Below, piece by piece: positions 1 through 8,091 of a stretch of 64,000 nucleotides of DNA (the stretch's first letter is position 1; each line of letters opens with the position of its first letter). The stretch comes from Proteiniborus ethanoligenes (GTDB lineage: Bacteria; Bacillota; Clostridia; Tissierellales; Proteiniboraceae). The stretch spans positions 1 through 64,000 of the forward strand of contig NZ_FNQE01000008.1 of NCBI RefSeq assembly GCF_900107485.1, written 5' to 3'. The notes below the pieces were generated by a model that saw only the letters and a list, made by a program, of their open reading frames with translations, was not told the origin of the DNA and did no database searches. Position numbers and translations under genes: made by a program.

Positions 1-340
1 TGATGAACAATTAGTAAAAGAGATATCCCAATCTTAACCGCTAACTGCAACCTCGCATTATTAGCATTCATCTTTGAAAACTACCTTGCTGTTGGTCTAA
101 TCAAAGAGATGCAGCAACTGAAGTAAGCAGAATATGACGAGTAAGTCAGGAAGCATGCTCTCTAAGCAATAACCAAATGGTTTTGCAAGGTGAGGAAGAA
201 TTATCCTTCGCTAACTATTCTTAATTCTATTTTAGCATTAGGATATCTCGATTAAACATTGTAATTAAAATTAAATAAAAATAAATATGCTTAGACACCT
301 GAAAATCTGGGTCTAAACATATTATACGAGGTGTAGAAAA
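1..340. other. Left-edge region without an intact gene
   Basis: I see no complete gene here. An open frame without a start codon runs from 7 to a TAA at 124-126, and another frame enters from the edge and stops at 35-37. Either could be the tail of a gene cut by the window or decayed DNA; I recognise neither. The rest is AT-rich filler, with a hairpin listed separately just before the first GNAT gene. Confidence 0.4.
284..323 (+). terminator. Hairpin upstream of the first GNAT gene
   Basis: Arms at 284-296 and 311-323 match at 12 of 13 positions. No T-run follows, so it is a weak terminator or a 5' leader hairpin. It ends six bases before the ribosome binding site of the acetyltransferase gene and could influence its translation. 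Confidence 0.4.
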
Positions 341-769
341 ATGAATTTCAGACATAAAATATCAATCCCGATAGAAGAGGAAGCTGAGTACATAGGTAAT
401 ATGTTACTCCAATTTAATCTAAAATCAAAACCGCTTACCCAAGAAAAGCCGTTCATTAGTATCAACAGATGTATAAAAGATGAAAACGGAGAAGTTATTG
501 GCGGGATTTTGGCATGTATGGCATTATGGCATACTTTATCTATTGATACATTATGGGTAAAAGAGGAATTTCGCAATCAAGGAATTGCTAATCAATTGTT
601 GATTATTGTAGAAGATAAGGCGATAAGTATGGGATGTTATATTGCATATCTGAGTACTTATGATTTTCAAGCTAAAGACTTTTATTTAAAAAAAGGATAT
701 GAAATTTTTGGTGTATTAGAGGATTGTCCTAAAGGACATAGGCTTTATCATTTATGTAAAAGATTATGA
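341..769 (+). CDS. GNAT family N-acetyltransferase
   Basis: A 142-residue single-domain GNAT protein that would transfer an acetyl group from acetyl-CoA to an amine. The acetyl-CoA loop is seen as RNQGIA (the family's Q/RxxGxG/A motif), preceded by the usual beta-strand LWVKEEF and followed by the motif B region ending FYLKKGYEIFG, a typical GNAT C-terminal signature. The ATG follows a GAGGTG ribosome binding site. It is a single-gene unit behind a hairpin. The substrate cannot be inferred. It is the first of four GNAT genes within 12 kb. Confidence 0.88.
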   Translation: MNFRHKISIPIEEEAEYIGNMLLQFNLKSKPLTQEKPFISINRCIKDENGEVIGGILACMALWHTLSIDTLWVKEEFRNQGIANQLLIIVEDKAISMGCYIAYLSTYDFQAKDFYLKKGYEIFGVLEDCPKGHRLYHLCKRL

Positions 770-957
770 ACTATATTAATAAGACATATCCTTTATATGC
801 ACACCAGAGGAGATTTGAGACTGTTGCAGATATACTGCTCTGATCTTAATAGGACACTATCCATTTACTGATTTGGCATGTTTGTCTCTTAACTGAAAGT
901 AACCTAATAAGAAAAGAAGTAGATGAATTTGATTGAAAATATAAAAGAAGAAAACAA

Positions 958-1191
958 TTGTATTTTACAAATAGTATTGCTATCTTTATTGCGAGGTTTA
1001 CCAGAAATGTAATCTTGTTTTCCTTCTATCACTTTTTTACACCATGGCAAAATGTTACACGAATTGTAATGCTTTTAACTATGGTATATGCGGGATGGTG
1101 GAAGCGAAGTATTTACATAGGAATTGTTACTCATTGTACGTTAAATTTAGTTAACATGTTAGCCATACTTCCATTGATTTTAAATGCTTAA
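958..1191 (+). pseudogene. C-terminal fragment of a CPBP family membrane protease
   Basis: This open frame encodes about 77 residues resembling only the last part of a CPBP (CAAX protease and bacteriocin-processing) family protein. A PWQNVTRI segment is followed by a hydrophobic stretch, then KRSIYIGIVTHCTLNLVN, which carries the last conserved His-xxx-Asn motif. The EExxxR and FxxxH motifs that complete the active site are absent. No ribosome binding site precedes the TTG. A separate short ATG frame (from 923) overlaps it in another phase, suggesting a frameshifted and truncated gene. Two intact paralogues follow at once. Confidence 0.6.
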
Positions 1192-1448
1192 TCATCATTA
1201 TCTAGCACGAATATTCCAGCATCAAAAAACACTGCAGAACTTGCATGTGTTTTGCTCTACCTATTGATTACGATAATATAATGCAACAGATTTCACTTGA
1301 TAAGGTCATTACCGTAGGAGATATACGAGATTTTTTAGCAAAATAATATTAAATTGATTGAAGGAATCGTTAGTAAGATTTGAATTGACCAGTAAGAGAA
1401 GATCATCTCTATGTAAAGAAGATTATTTTTTAAGAGGGGGTTATCATA
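1192..1448 (+). other. Spacer with an unrecognised 33-codon open frame
   Basis: Between the CPBP fragment and the next gene there is one short frame with an ATG at 1245 and a TAA at 1344-1346, starting MCFALPID and ending IRDFLAK. It has no convincing ribosome binding site and I do not recognise it. It may be a tiny gene or debris from the same decay that left the CPBP fragment. Confidence 0.25.
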
Positions 1449-2264
1449 ATTGCAAAAATAAAAATAACTAAAGAGCTAATGGTTTATACAAGTATCACAT
1501 TTATAGTTACATGGCTTTTATGGTTAATGGTGTTTATTCCATCTACCTCAAGAATTTTCCTATTAATCTCATCAGCCCGGATCATAAGGATCGGCACCCT
1601 TATTCCTTCTATTACAGGTCTGATTTGTGCTTATTTATTTGGCGGGATAAGTGACATAAAAGGGCTAATAAATTCTCTTTCAAATATAAAAATAGATTTA
1701 AAATGGGTGCTTTATACACTATTTCTATTTCCTTCTATTGCGTTCTTATCCTATATAGCCTTTAGACTGACGGGTGGCGATTTGCCAACATCTCATTTTC
1801 CAGTGTGGTTTATTCCGGTTGCATTCTTATATATTCTTGTTTTAATGGGACCTCTAGGTGAGGAACTTGGATGGAGGGGTTTTGCCCTAAAGAGAATGCT
1901 GTTAATATGCAGTCCATTAAAAGCAGGGTTGATCACAGGAATCCTATGGTCGATGTGGCATATACCTCTTTTTTTTATACAAGGAACAATCCAGAATGAG
2001 TTGGCTGAAAACGGCCTAATCATTGCAATTTTATGCTATTTTCTTTATACCACCTGTATATCATTGCTAATGACAATACTTTATATCAATACAAACTGCA
2101 GTTTATTAGCATGTATCTTATTTCATACAATATGTAATTTAACGTTAGGAATTGTCCCTTTAATATTAACAAAATCAGGAGCTATCATTCTTCTTTTATT
2201 TATATTTTTAATAACGACAGCAATAATATACAAATATATCCCTTCTTGGAGAAAACTCAATTAA
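1449..2264 (+). CDS. CPBP family intramembrane metalloprotease
   Basis: A polytopic membrane protein of the CPBP/Abi family, which cleaves prenylated or peptide substrates in the membrane or acts in bacteriocin self-immunity. Visible motifs are GEELGWRGFAL (the EExxxR metal-binding motif), WSMWHIPLFF (second motif, with the conserved His) and HTICN (third His). Hydrophobic segments fill the rest. Start choice is unusual: a strong AAGAGGGGG ribosome binding site (1432-1440) lies eight bases before an in-frame ATT at 1449, whereas the first ATG (1479) has none. The ATT start gives 271 residues. It is the middle member of a CPBP cluster; substrate unknown. Confidence 0.82.
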   Translation: MAKIKITKELMVYTSITFIVTWLLWLMVFIPSTSRIFLLISSARIIRIGTLIPSITGLICAYLFGGISDIKGLINSLSNIKIDLKWVLYTLFLFPSIAFLSYIAFRLTGGDLPTSHFPVWFIPVAFLYILVLMGPLGEELGWRGFALKRMLLICSPLKAGLITGILWSMWHIPLFFIQGTIQNELAENGLIIAILCYFLYTTCISLLMTILYINTNCSLLACILFHTICNLTLGIVPLILTKSGAIILLLFIFLITTAIIYKYIPSWRKLN

Positions 2265-2395
2265 TATTCAAATACGGGTTTAATTTTAAGAAAAATTAAA
2301 AATCTGCTGGTCTAGTCTAAAACGAAAGGGTTAATCAAATTATTTTCATTATAGTATTATAAGAAATTTAGTATGTAGGTAAGGGGGCAATAGAA

Positions 2396-3088
2396 GTGAA
2401 GTTTATATTTATGGTTATTTTATTAATTTTTCATTGGTTTGCAATGAAAAAAATAGGGGAGATAACTTCAAAGAAATTTAACATAAAGTATTTTAAAAAG
2501 AGTGTTTTTCTTGCACCAATTAGCATAATATTTTCTTTAATATTGATAAGAACTATCGGCCTATCTTCTCAAGAGGCAGGTTTCATTTTAGGGGATGTCA
2601 AAGAAGGATTTAGATCAGTATGTTTTATAGGTTTACCTTTAGCTATAATAAGTGGCGGATTGATATTTACTATACCAAAAGAAAATCTTAAGGAAGTTAA
2701 ATATGGAGAAAAACAGGTCAAATGGGAATTCATTTATGCATGGATATTTGTAGGAGTCGTAGAAGAAATTATATTCAGGGGATTTGTACAGGGAACATTG
2801 GATTCTATGATAGATGGGCATTTATTTACATTTACCTCTGCTACAATTATATCAAGTATGGTCTTCGTCCTTATTCATATAGGCAATGTTCTATATAAAC
2901 AAGAGACATGGAAAGCTTTTTTGAGCATGATACCAACTAGGTTAATTGCGGCATTAGTGTTGGGATACAGTTTTCAGGTTTCAAGAAGCATAATCTATTC
3001 GGTCATAATACACAATTTAATTGATGGTTTAAATATGAGTGCCTTATACTTTAGGAAAAAAGCCATAAGGGGTAAATACGAAGCTTAA
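2396..3088 (+). CDS. CPBP family intramembrane metalloprotease (second copy)
   Basis: A 230-residue membrane protein of the same family as its upstream neighbour but clearly diverged. Motifs are VEEIIFRGFVQ (EExxxR), FVLIHIGN (conserved His) and IHNLIDG (His-Asn pair with Asp). The first part is a hydrophobic leader with several membrane segments. Translation starts at GTG 2396 behind AAGGGGG. It lies 131 bases after the previous gene in the same direction and may be a separate unit. CPBP genes near accessory DNA often serve immunity or peptide processing, but no peptide precursor is seen here. Confidence 0.82.
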   Translation: MKFIFMVILLIFHWFAMKKIGEITSKKFNIKYFKKSVFLAPISIIFSLILIRTIGLSSQEAGFILGDVKEGFRSVCFIGLPLAIISGGLIFTIPKENLKEVKYGEKQVKWEFIYAWIFVGVVEEIIFRGFVQGTLDSMIDGHLFTFTSATIISSMVFVLIHIGNVLYKQETWKAFLSMIPTRLIAALVLGYSFQVSRSIIYSVIIHNLIDGLNMSALYFRKKAIRGKYEA

Positions 3089-3110
3089 AGATAAAACTTT
3101 TCTCAAGTGT

Positions 3111-3158
3111 AGTAGCTATAAATTCCATAAGACAAGTAGCTATAAATTCCATAAGACA
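3111..3158. repeat. Two tandem copies of a 24-bp direct repeat
   Basis: Positions 3111-3134 and 3135-3158 are identical 24-base units placed head to tail, just after the second CPBP gene and just before a palindrome cluster. They look like a slippage or insertion footprint at the edge of the repeat element. Confidence 0.8.
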
Positions 3159-3160
3159 TG

Positions 3161-3345
3161 GACAAGCTATGGGTTATAGGAAGACCTTTGGTCTCCTTTG
3201 TATGACTATAACAAATTGTTATTTAATGGTATAATACGTATAAGTAGATAAGTGTGCCGTAAGCGGGCCAGCAAGGCTAGCCCCTACAATAGGCATATCA
3301 ATGCGTAAGGGAGACCGTTGGTCTCCTGCATAATGACACATTCTT
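3161..3345. repeat. Cluster of REP-like palindromes
   Basis: Three small palindromes lie within 185 bases. One is AGACC/GGTCT near 3180-3195. One is GGGCCAGC paired with GCTAGCCC around 3265-3285, with one mismatch and a GTAGGGGC-type edge on the reverse strand. The third is a perfect GGAGACC-GTT-GGTCTCC near 3310-3326. The local base composition is richer in GC than the surroundings. This resembles the short palindromic REP-like elements scattered in many clostridial genomes; I cannot confirm copy number from one window. Confidence 0.6.
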
Positions 3346-3378
3346 TATTTTACATGTAGCAAATGGAGGTGCAAATAA

Positions 3379-3519
3379 GTGAAATATCCATTTGACTGTA
3401 TAAGCGAATTTATATTTGTTGAAACAGATGTTGAAAAATCAGATGTTATTTTAATTCCAGGGGCTAGTCAATTTTAAATTATGGAAAAAGCAAGAGAACT
3501 AAAGCATATAAGGCAATAA
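3379..3519 (+). pseudogene. YdcF/ElyC (DUF218) family remnant
   Basis: A GTG start behind a perfect GGAGGTG opens a frame beginning MKYPFDCISEF, the usual beginning of YdcF-type DUF218 proteins, and reading on to VILIPGASQF before a stop at 3475-3477. A second phase, just after, reads IMEKARELKHIRQ, which matches the family's next segment (PQLMEKAxEL). So a frameshift splits the gene and the remaining roughly 150 residues have been deleted. It is a relic of a DUF218 protein, a family linked to envelope or vancomycin-related functions. Confidence 0.7.
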
Positions 3520-3546
3520 CTATAATGACAAAAGGGGATTAAAATT

Positions 3547-4728
3547 ATGGAATATGAAATTATACATTTACCAAAAGAGAAATGGAAGGGAACTATAATT
3601 CCAATAAAGTATACGACAGATAAATATTACGATGTTATAGTAAATAAAACAGATAAAGGATTTGCTATTGAGATCGAAAAGAAAGAATTTATAGAGCCAG
3701 TAACCCATACACCAGAAGAATATGATTTCCCAGATAAATTATATGCAGATCACTGGGAGAATTCCTATGCTTGGGGAGTTTTAGTTAATGATGAATTAGT
3801 TGCTGCAATAGAAACTGAACAAGAATTATGGTCTAATCGTCTAAGAATTACAGAGCTTTGGGTAGCAGAGAAATATCAAAATCAAGGAATAGGTCATTCG
3901 TTAATTGAAGTGGCAAAGGAGCAAGCAAGAAGAGAGCGTCGTCGTGCTATTATATTAGAAACACAATCCTGTAATGTCAATGCAATAGATTTTTATCAGC
4001 ACGAAGGCTTTAGCTTGATTGGTATGGATACTTGTTGCTACAAGAACAATGACTTACAAAGAAAAGAAGTAAGATTAGAATTTGGATGGTTTCCAGAAGA
4101 AAAGAAAAGATTAAATCATAAAGAAATAGAAATTAGAATGGAAACAAAGGATGACTGGTACAATGTAGAGTTAATGACACAGCATGCATTTTGGAATAAA
4201 CATCATCTTGGCTGTGCCGAACATTACCTTGTGCATAAATTACGTCAACATAAAGACTATCTTCCAGAGTTAAGCAGAATAGCAGTAAAGGATGGAGAGG
4301 TAATAGGATGCATAATGTATTCAAAGGCACAAATTGTTGATGATGCAGATATACATGAAATTATAACCTTTGGACCTCTTTGTGTAGATCCTAAATGGCA
4401 AGGATGCGGAGTTGGTGAGTTATTATTAAGAGAAACAATGAACCTAGCTGCAAATAAAGGATATAAAGGGATTGTAATTTTTGGAGAACCAGACTATTAT
4501 CCTCGAATAGGATTTAAAACATGTAATAATTTTAATATTACAACTGCTAATGGTAAAAACTTTGATGCATTTATGGGAATTGAATTAACAGAAGGCAGTA
4601 TGAAAGGTATAAAAGGAAAGTTCTACGAATCGGAAGTTTTCAGAAATCTTCCAAAGGAAGAAGTGGAAAAATATAATAAAAATTTCCCACAACTTCAAAA
4701 ATTAAGATTCCCAGGACAGTGGGATTAA
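3547..4728 (+). CDS. Tandem-domain GNAT family N-acetyltransferase
   Basis: A 393-residue protein with two GNAT domains. After an N-terminal strand-rich segment (MEYEIIHLPKEKWKG), domain one (about residues 60-165) carries the acetyl-CoA loop QNQGIG near residue 110 and the FYQHEGF signature. Domain two (about 195-375) carries QGCGVG near residue 284 and FGEPDYYPRIGF, like YhbS-type acetyltransferases. The first half resembles antibiotic or small-amine acetyltransferases of clostridia. ATG start behind AAAGGGG. Either one domain is catalytic and the other structural, or both act; the substrate is unknown. Confidence 0.85.
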   Translation: MEYEIIHLPKEKWKGTIIPIKYTTDKYYDVIVNKTDKGFAIEIEKKEFIEPVTHTPEEYDFPDKLYADHWENSYAWGVLVNDELVAAIETEQELWSNRLRITELWVAEKYQNQGIGHSLIEVAKEQARRERRRAIILETQSCNVNAIDFYQHEGFSLIGMDTCCYKNNDLQRKEVRLEFGWFPEEKKRLNHKEIEIRMETKDDWYNVELMTQHAFWNKHHLGCAEHYLVHKLRQHKDYLPELSRIAVKDGEVIGCIMYSKAQIVDDADIHEIITFGPLCVDPKWQGCGVGELLLRETMNLAANKGYKGIVIFGEPDYYPRIGFKTCNNFNITTANGKNFDAFMGIELTEGSMKGIKGKFYESEVFRNLPKEEVEKYNKNFPQLQKLRFPGQWD

Positions 4729-4962
4729 ATAAAAAACCTATAGGAGACGGATTGATTCCATAAAGGTGTAACAATTTATGATTTACAACTATAAGGCTGG
4801 ATTGAAATTGAAATCTGGCTGTTATATTTTTGTGAAATATACCTAAAAAAGTCTACATTATACTCGTTTGTAGTGAAACAGTAAGTAATAACTCCTTTAC
4901 TGCTTTAGATGACATTGGAATAAGTGAAAAATCCTAAAAGAAATTATTTTGAGGTGAGGAAG

Positions 4963-5472
4963 TTGGAATATATTGAAAACAAGTTTATTTTGAATATAGT
5001 TACTGAGGATTTACTTAAAAATGTTTTAAATATTTATGATACAAATGAAGAGTATTTTAAAATTTCAATGAATGGAAAGCCTTCAATAGAAACTATTATT
5101 GAAGATAAAAATGATATACCACCAGGTTCAAATTTTCGAGACAAGAACTACAAACTAATATCTATAAATGGTCAAGACATTGGAATTATAGATTATATAA
5201 TGAACTATCCAGATGAAGATGCAGTATACATAGGATTATTAATAATTCATGGAGATTTTCATAGACAAGGATATGGAAGAGCATTTATTGAAGAGTTTAC
5301 AGCAGGTATGAGAGAAAAGGGGTATCACAGATTAAGACTGGGTGTACTAAAGCAAAATAAAAATGGATTAGAGTTTTGGACAAGAATGGGATTTAAAGTA
5401 GTAAAAGAAATAAATAGTACAATTCATCCTGAAAGGAACTGGGAAATTAAAGTTATGGAAAAAACAATTTAA
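4963..5472 (+). CDS. GNAT family N-acetyltransferase
   Basis: A GNAT protein with the acetyl-CoA loop RQGYGR, the preceding strand YIGLLIIHGDFH, and the C-terminal signature NGLEFWTRMGFKVVKE. I chose the TTG at 4963 because a GAGGTGAGG ribosome binding site lies directly upstream. An in-frame GTG at 4924 would add 13 residues but has no good site. Length is then 169 residues, normal for a single GNAT domain. A hairpin terminator follows, so it is monocistronic. Substrate not inferable. Confidence 0.82.
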   Translation: MEYIENKFILNIVTEDLLKNVLNIYDTNEEYFKISMNGKPSIETIIEDKNDIPPGSNFRDKNYKLISINGQDIGIIDYIMNYPDEDAVYIGLLIIHGDFHRQGYGRAFIEEFTAGMREKGYHRLRLGVLKQNKNGLEFWTRMGFKVVKEINSTIHPERNWEIKVMEKTI

Positions 5473-5483
5473 AGCAGTTAATA

Positions 5484-5520
5484 AAAAGCTTGGCATAGTA
5501 GGAACATACCAGGCTTTTCA
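5484..5520 (+). terminator. Terminator after the third GNAT gene
   Basis: Arms 5484-5493 (AAAAGCTTGG) and 5509-5518 pair at 9 of 10 positions and end in a T-rich stretch, twelve bases after the stop codon of the GNAT gene. Confidence 0.7.
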
Positions 5521-5551
5521 TATTTCCCATCTTCTTGTCCTACCATACACT

Positions 5552-5720
5552 CTAGCTGCTATTATCCTTTTTAAGCACTTGGAATATCTTATTCCAGATT
5601 TCTTTTTTTGCTTGATTAGATAATATGTGCCTAGACAAATCTTCATATAAGACTTGTTTCATTGTTTGGAATATAGATGTCAAACTTGAATCAGTATTAG
5701 AATCATCAAAAGCCTTTCAA
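5552..5720 (-). pseudogene. Small reverse-strand gene with a one-base frameshift
   Basis: On the reverse strand an AGGGGGTG ribosome binding site is followed by TTG (5720-5718) and MKGF, after which the frame breaks. With one base removed in the TTTT run near 5709-5712 it continues as DDSNTDSSLTSIFQTMKQVL and on to a TAG at 5554-5552, about 55 residues in all. I do not recognise the family. It is either a recently broken small gene or a coincidence helped by the good ribosome binding site. Confidence 0.35.
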
Positions 5721-5816
5721 GCTATCACCCCCTAAAAAATAGTTTCTAATAAAAGTTCATATAATAATAGGATAGAAAATAACTCCTTTTGGTTTTACTA
5801 ATATAATCAAACATAA

Positions 5817-5845
5817 TTGAAATGGGAATTTTGCCATGGTAATAT
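5817..5845 (+). promoter_or_regulatory. Likely sigma-A promoter of the sigma-LRR gene
   Basis: TTGAAA at 5817-5822 and TAATAT at 5840-5845 are separated by 17 bases. They lie about 80 bases before the start codon of the sigma-LRR fusion gene, leaving a short leader. Confidence 0.5.
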
Positions 5846-5925
5846 AGTACTGTATGAGAAAATTAAGGGTAATAAGCAGAACCATGTAAAATCAAGTAAA
5901 ATGTTATAGTAAAGGGGAAAAGACT

Positions 5926-7677
5926 ATGGTAGAGGAGTTATCGCTTGCTCAACTTGTAAGTAAGGCTCAAGGAGGAGAAGCTAGTGCATTTGAGAAGGTT
6001 TATTCTTTAACAAACAACAAAATATATTACTTAGCACTTAAAATGGTTAAAAATCCAGATGACGCATTAGACATTGTACAGGATAGCTATATTGCTGCAT
6101 TTTCTAAGATAAATACTTTGCAAAATCCAGAGGCTTTTCTATCATGGATGTATAGGATAACAGCAAATAACTGCAATAAGTTCTTTATAAATAACAAAAA
6201 AACTATTTTTTTTAATAATGAAGACGATAATCCGCTTGATAACATATCAGAAGAAAATTATGAGTTCTTGCCGCAAGATGCTATAGATAATGCAGAATCA
6301 CGTAGGCTTATTATGAATATTGTGGACAACCTACCAGATGCTCAGAGAACATGTATTATTTTATACTATTTTAGTGAAATGTCAGTCTCAGAAATTGCAG
6401 AGATTATGGAATGCAGCGAGGGTACAATAAAAAGCAGATTAAATTACGGACGAAAATATATTAAACAAGCGGTCCTAGATTTGGAAGAAAAGGAGGGTAC
6501 TAGGTTATATACATTTCTACCATTTGGTGCCATTGCTGCATTATTTCAAGATATTCCAGAGGACACATTTAGTAGTACGCAATACACAGGAAGAATGTGG
6601 GATGAAATAAGTTCTAGAATATCCAAGCCTGGTACTACAACAGTAAGCACTGTAGCAGGAAGTACAGCAAGTGGTGCAGCAAAAGCTGGTATTTTGGCTA
6701 CTATAAAGGCAAAAGTTATTGCAGGAATAATAGGAGTTACAGTGGCAGTGTCTGGAGCGACAATGATTGTTAATTCTTCTCCAGCCTTAAGCTTTGAAGA
6801 TCCAGCCTTCGAAGCAGGAATTAGAGCAGCAATAAACAGACCAACAGGAGAGATTTATAAGAAGGACTTAGAAAAAGTTTGGGGAATGGAAGTTACTGAG
6901 GAAGGATTTAAATTTGTTCAAGGTCATGAAGAACACCTTACTTGGCTTTCAGAAGAGCCATCTGGAAGCATAGAAAAAACCTATTCTCTAAAGGATGCAA
7001 TGTATTTAAATAAATTGGATTATTTTGCAATAAATAATGTTTCAATAGATACATTTGAACCACTTTCTGCTACAGGAGTTAAGAACTTAATATTATCTAA
7101 TGCAGATGCAGATGATTGGGACAGCTTGGGAAGTTTATCAGATTTAAATAATTTACATATTTCATACTCCTTAGAACCACCTTTCAACAAACTGCCAAGT
7201 ATGTCAGGATTAAAAGAGTTAAAAAGCTTTCGAATGTCACCAAATTATATGGATGATAATATTGTACCCATGGATATTTCATCAATTTCTGAGGCAGAGT
7301 CCTTAGTAATGTTAGAGCTTAGTGGAGTAATCATAAAGGATTTAAGTCCTTTATCAAAACTTAAGAAATTGAAGGCCTTGGAATTAAATAGTGTTACTAT
7401 ATACGATGTAACTCCACTTGCAGGGCTGAACCAACTAATGGCTATAAGCATAGGCAGTACTCAGCAAATAGAAGGCAGGGAAACCTTTAGAAGTTTACCA
7501 GCTCTTGAAATACTACAAGTTTATGATTCTCCAGGAATATCTCTTTCAGAAGATGAATGGGCAAAAAGACAGATGGATATTGAAGGTGTGGTAGTAAATT
7601 ACAATCATTTTGGAAGAAACATAGGAGAAGAATATAGAGCTGTAATGAATAAAATCCATGAGTCTATAAAACGTTAA
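5926..7677 (+). CDS. ECF-type sigma factor fused to a transmembrane helix and leucine-rich repeats
   Basis: A 583-residue fusion. Residues 1-92 are sigma region 2 (ALKMVKNPDDALDIVQDSYI and FLSWMYRITANN). Residues 138-190 are region 4 with a helix-turn-helix (MSVSEIAEIMECSEGTIKSR). A Gly/Ala/Ser/Thr-rich linker leads to one hydrophobic helix at about 264-283 (VIAGIIGVTVAVSGATMIV). Residues 366-545 hold LRR-like units such as LKKLKALELNSVTIYDVTPL. The layout predicts a DNA-binding N-terminus inside and the repeats outside, so sensing and promoter recognition would sit in one chain. No separate anti-sigma gene adjoins it; an SLH remnant lies just downstream. ATG start behind AAAGGGG. Domain calls are firm; the one-protein signalling role is inference. 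Confidence 0.85.
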   Translation: MVEELSLAQLVSKAQGGEASAFEKVYSLTNNKIYYLALKMVKNPDDALDIVQDSYIAAFSKINTLQNPEAFLSWMYRITANNCNKFFINNKKTIFFNNEDDNPLDNISEENYEFLPQDAIDNAESRRLIMNIVDNLPDAQRTCIILYYFSEMSVSEIAEIMECSEGTIKSRLNYGRKYIKQAVLDLEEKEGTRLYTFLPFGAIAALFQDIPEDTFSSTQYTGRMWDEISSRISKPGTTTVSTVAGSTASGAAKAGILATIKAKVIAGIIGVTVAVSGATMIVNSSPALSFEDPAFEAGIRAAINRPTGEIYKKDLEKVWGMEVTEEGFKFVQGHEEHLTWLSEEPSGSIEKTYSLKDAMYLNKLDYFAINNVSIDTFEPLSATGVKNLILSNADADDWDSLGSLSDLNNLHISYSLEPPFNKLPSMSGLKELKSFRMSPNYMDDNIVPMDISSISEAESLVMLELSGVIIKDLSPLSKLKKLKALELNSVTIYDVTPLAGLNQLMAISIGSTQQIEGRETFRSLPALEILQVYDSPGISLSEDEWAKRQMDIEGVVVNYNHFGRNIGEEYRAVMNKIHESIKR

Positions 7678-7775
7678 AAGACAATAGAATAAAAAAATTA
7701 AATTGTTTTCAGAAAATAAAACCTATAAGGCATTGCTAGTATCTAACATATAAGTAACAAAAACTAATCAAAAGA

Positions 7776-8006
7776 GTTAATGCTTTATAGGAAAAAGGTA
7801 AAGAATTTACGACTAAAAATGATAGCATTTAAGGATATACAGACAAAAACAGTGTATCTTCTTGGGCAAAACAAGGAGTAGGGGTATTAGCAAACAACAA
7901 CATTATGTCAGGAACTTCAAAGACCACGCTTTCACCTAAAAGCTCCGCTAATATTGAACAAAGTCTGTTGTTAGCTTACAGACGCTATAATATTGAATCA
8001 AAATAG
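7776..8006 (+). pseudogene. Remnant of an SLH-domain protein gene
   Basis: The translated stretch ending SVSSWAKQGVGVLANNNIMS then GTSKTTLSPKSSANIEQS closely matches the C-terminal SLH repeat encoded at about 58.2-58.36 kb (SVSSYAKQGVGILANNKIMS). Upstream, KEFTTKNDSI followed by an in-frame TAA matches KEYTTKDDSIE of the intact gene, where a GAA codon has become TAA. Farther upstream only broken pieces align. It has no start codon and no signal peptide, so it is a dead paralogue. Confidence 0.8.
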
Positions 8007-8007
8007 C

Positions 8008-8080
8008 AACTATTTTAGCAATTGCTGCTTTAGTTTTCGTTACTCAATGTTTCTTTGGTTATAAAGTCTTTAAGTTTTGA
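8008..8080 (+). other. Short hydrophobic open stretch
   Basis: Just after the SLH remnant, 23 codons read as a hydrophobic helix (ILAIAALVFVTQCFFGYKVF) to a TGA at 8078-8080. It has no start codon. It looks like the N-terminal membrane segment of another lost protein; family not identified. Confidence 0.25.
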
Positions 8081-8091
8081 ATTATGATTAT

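Noticed and set aside
1-126. Possible transposase tail at the left edge
   Set aside because: I considered an insertion-sequence remnant, but the 39 open codons have no transposase motif and no terminal inverted repeat is visible.
3089-3345. CRISPR-like repeats
   Set aside because: Only two direct copies with no spacer between them, and the following palindromes differ from one another.
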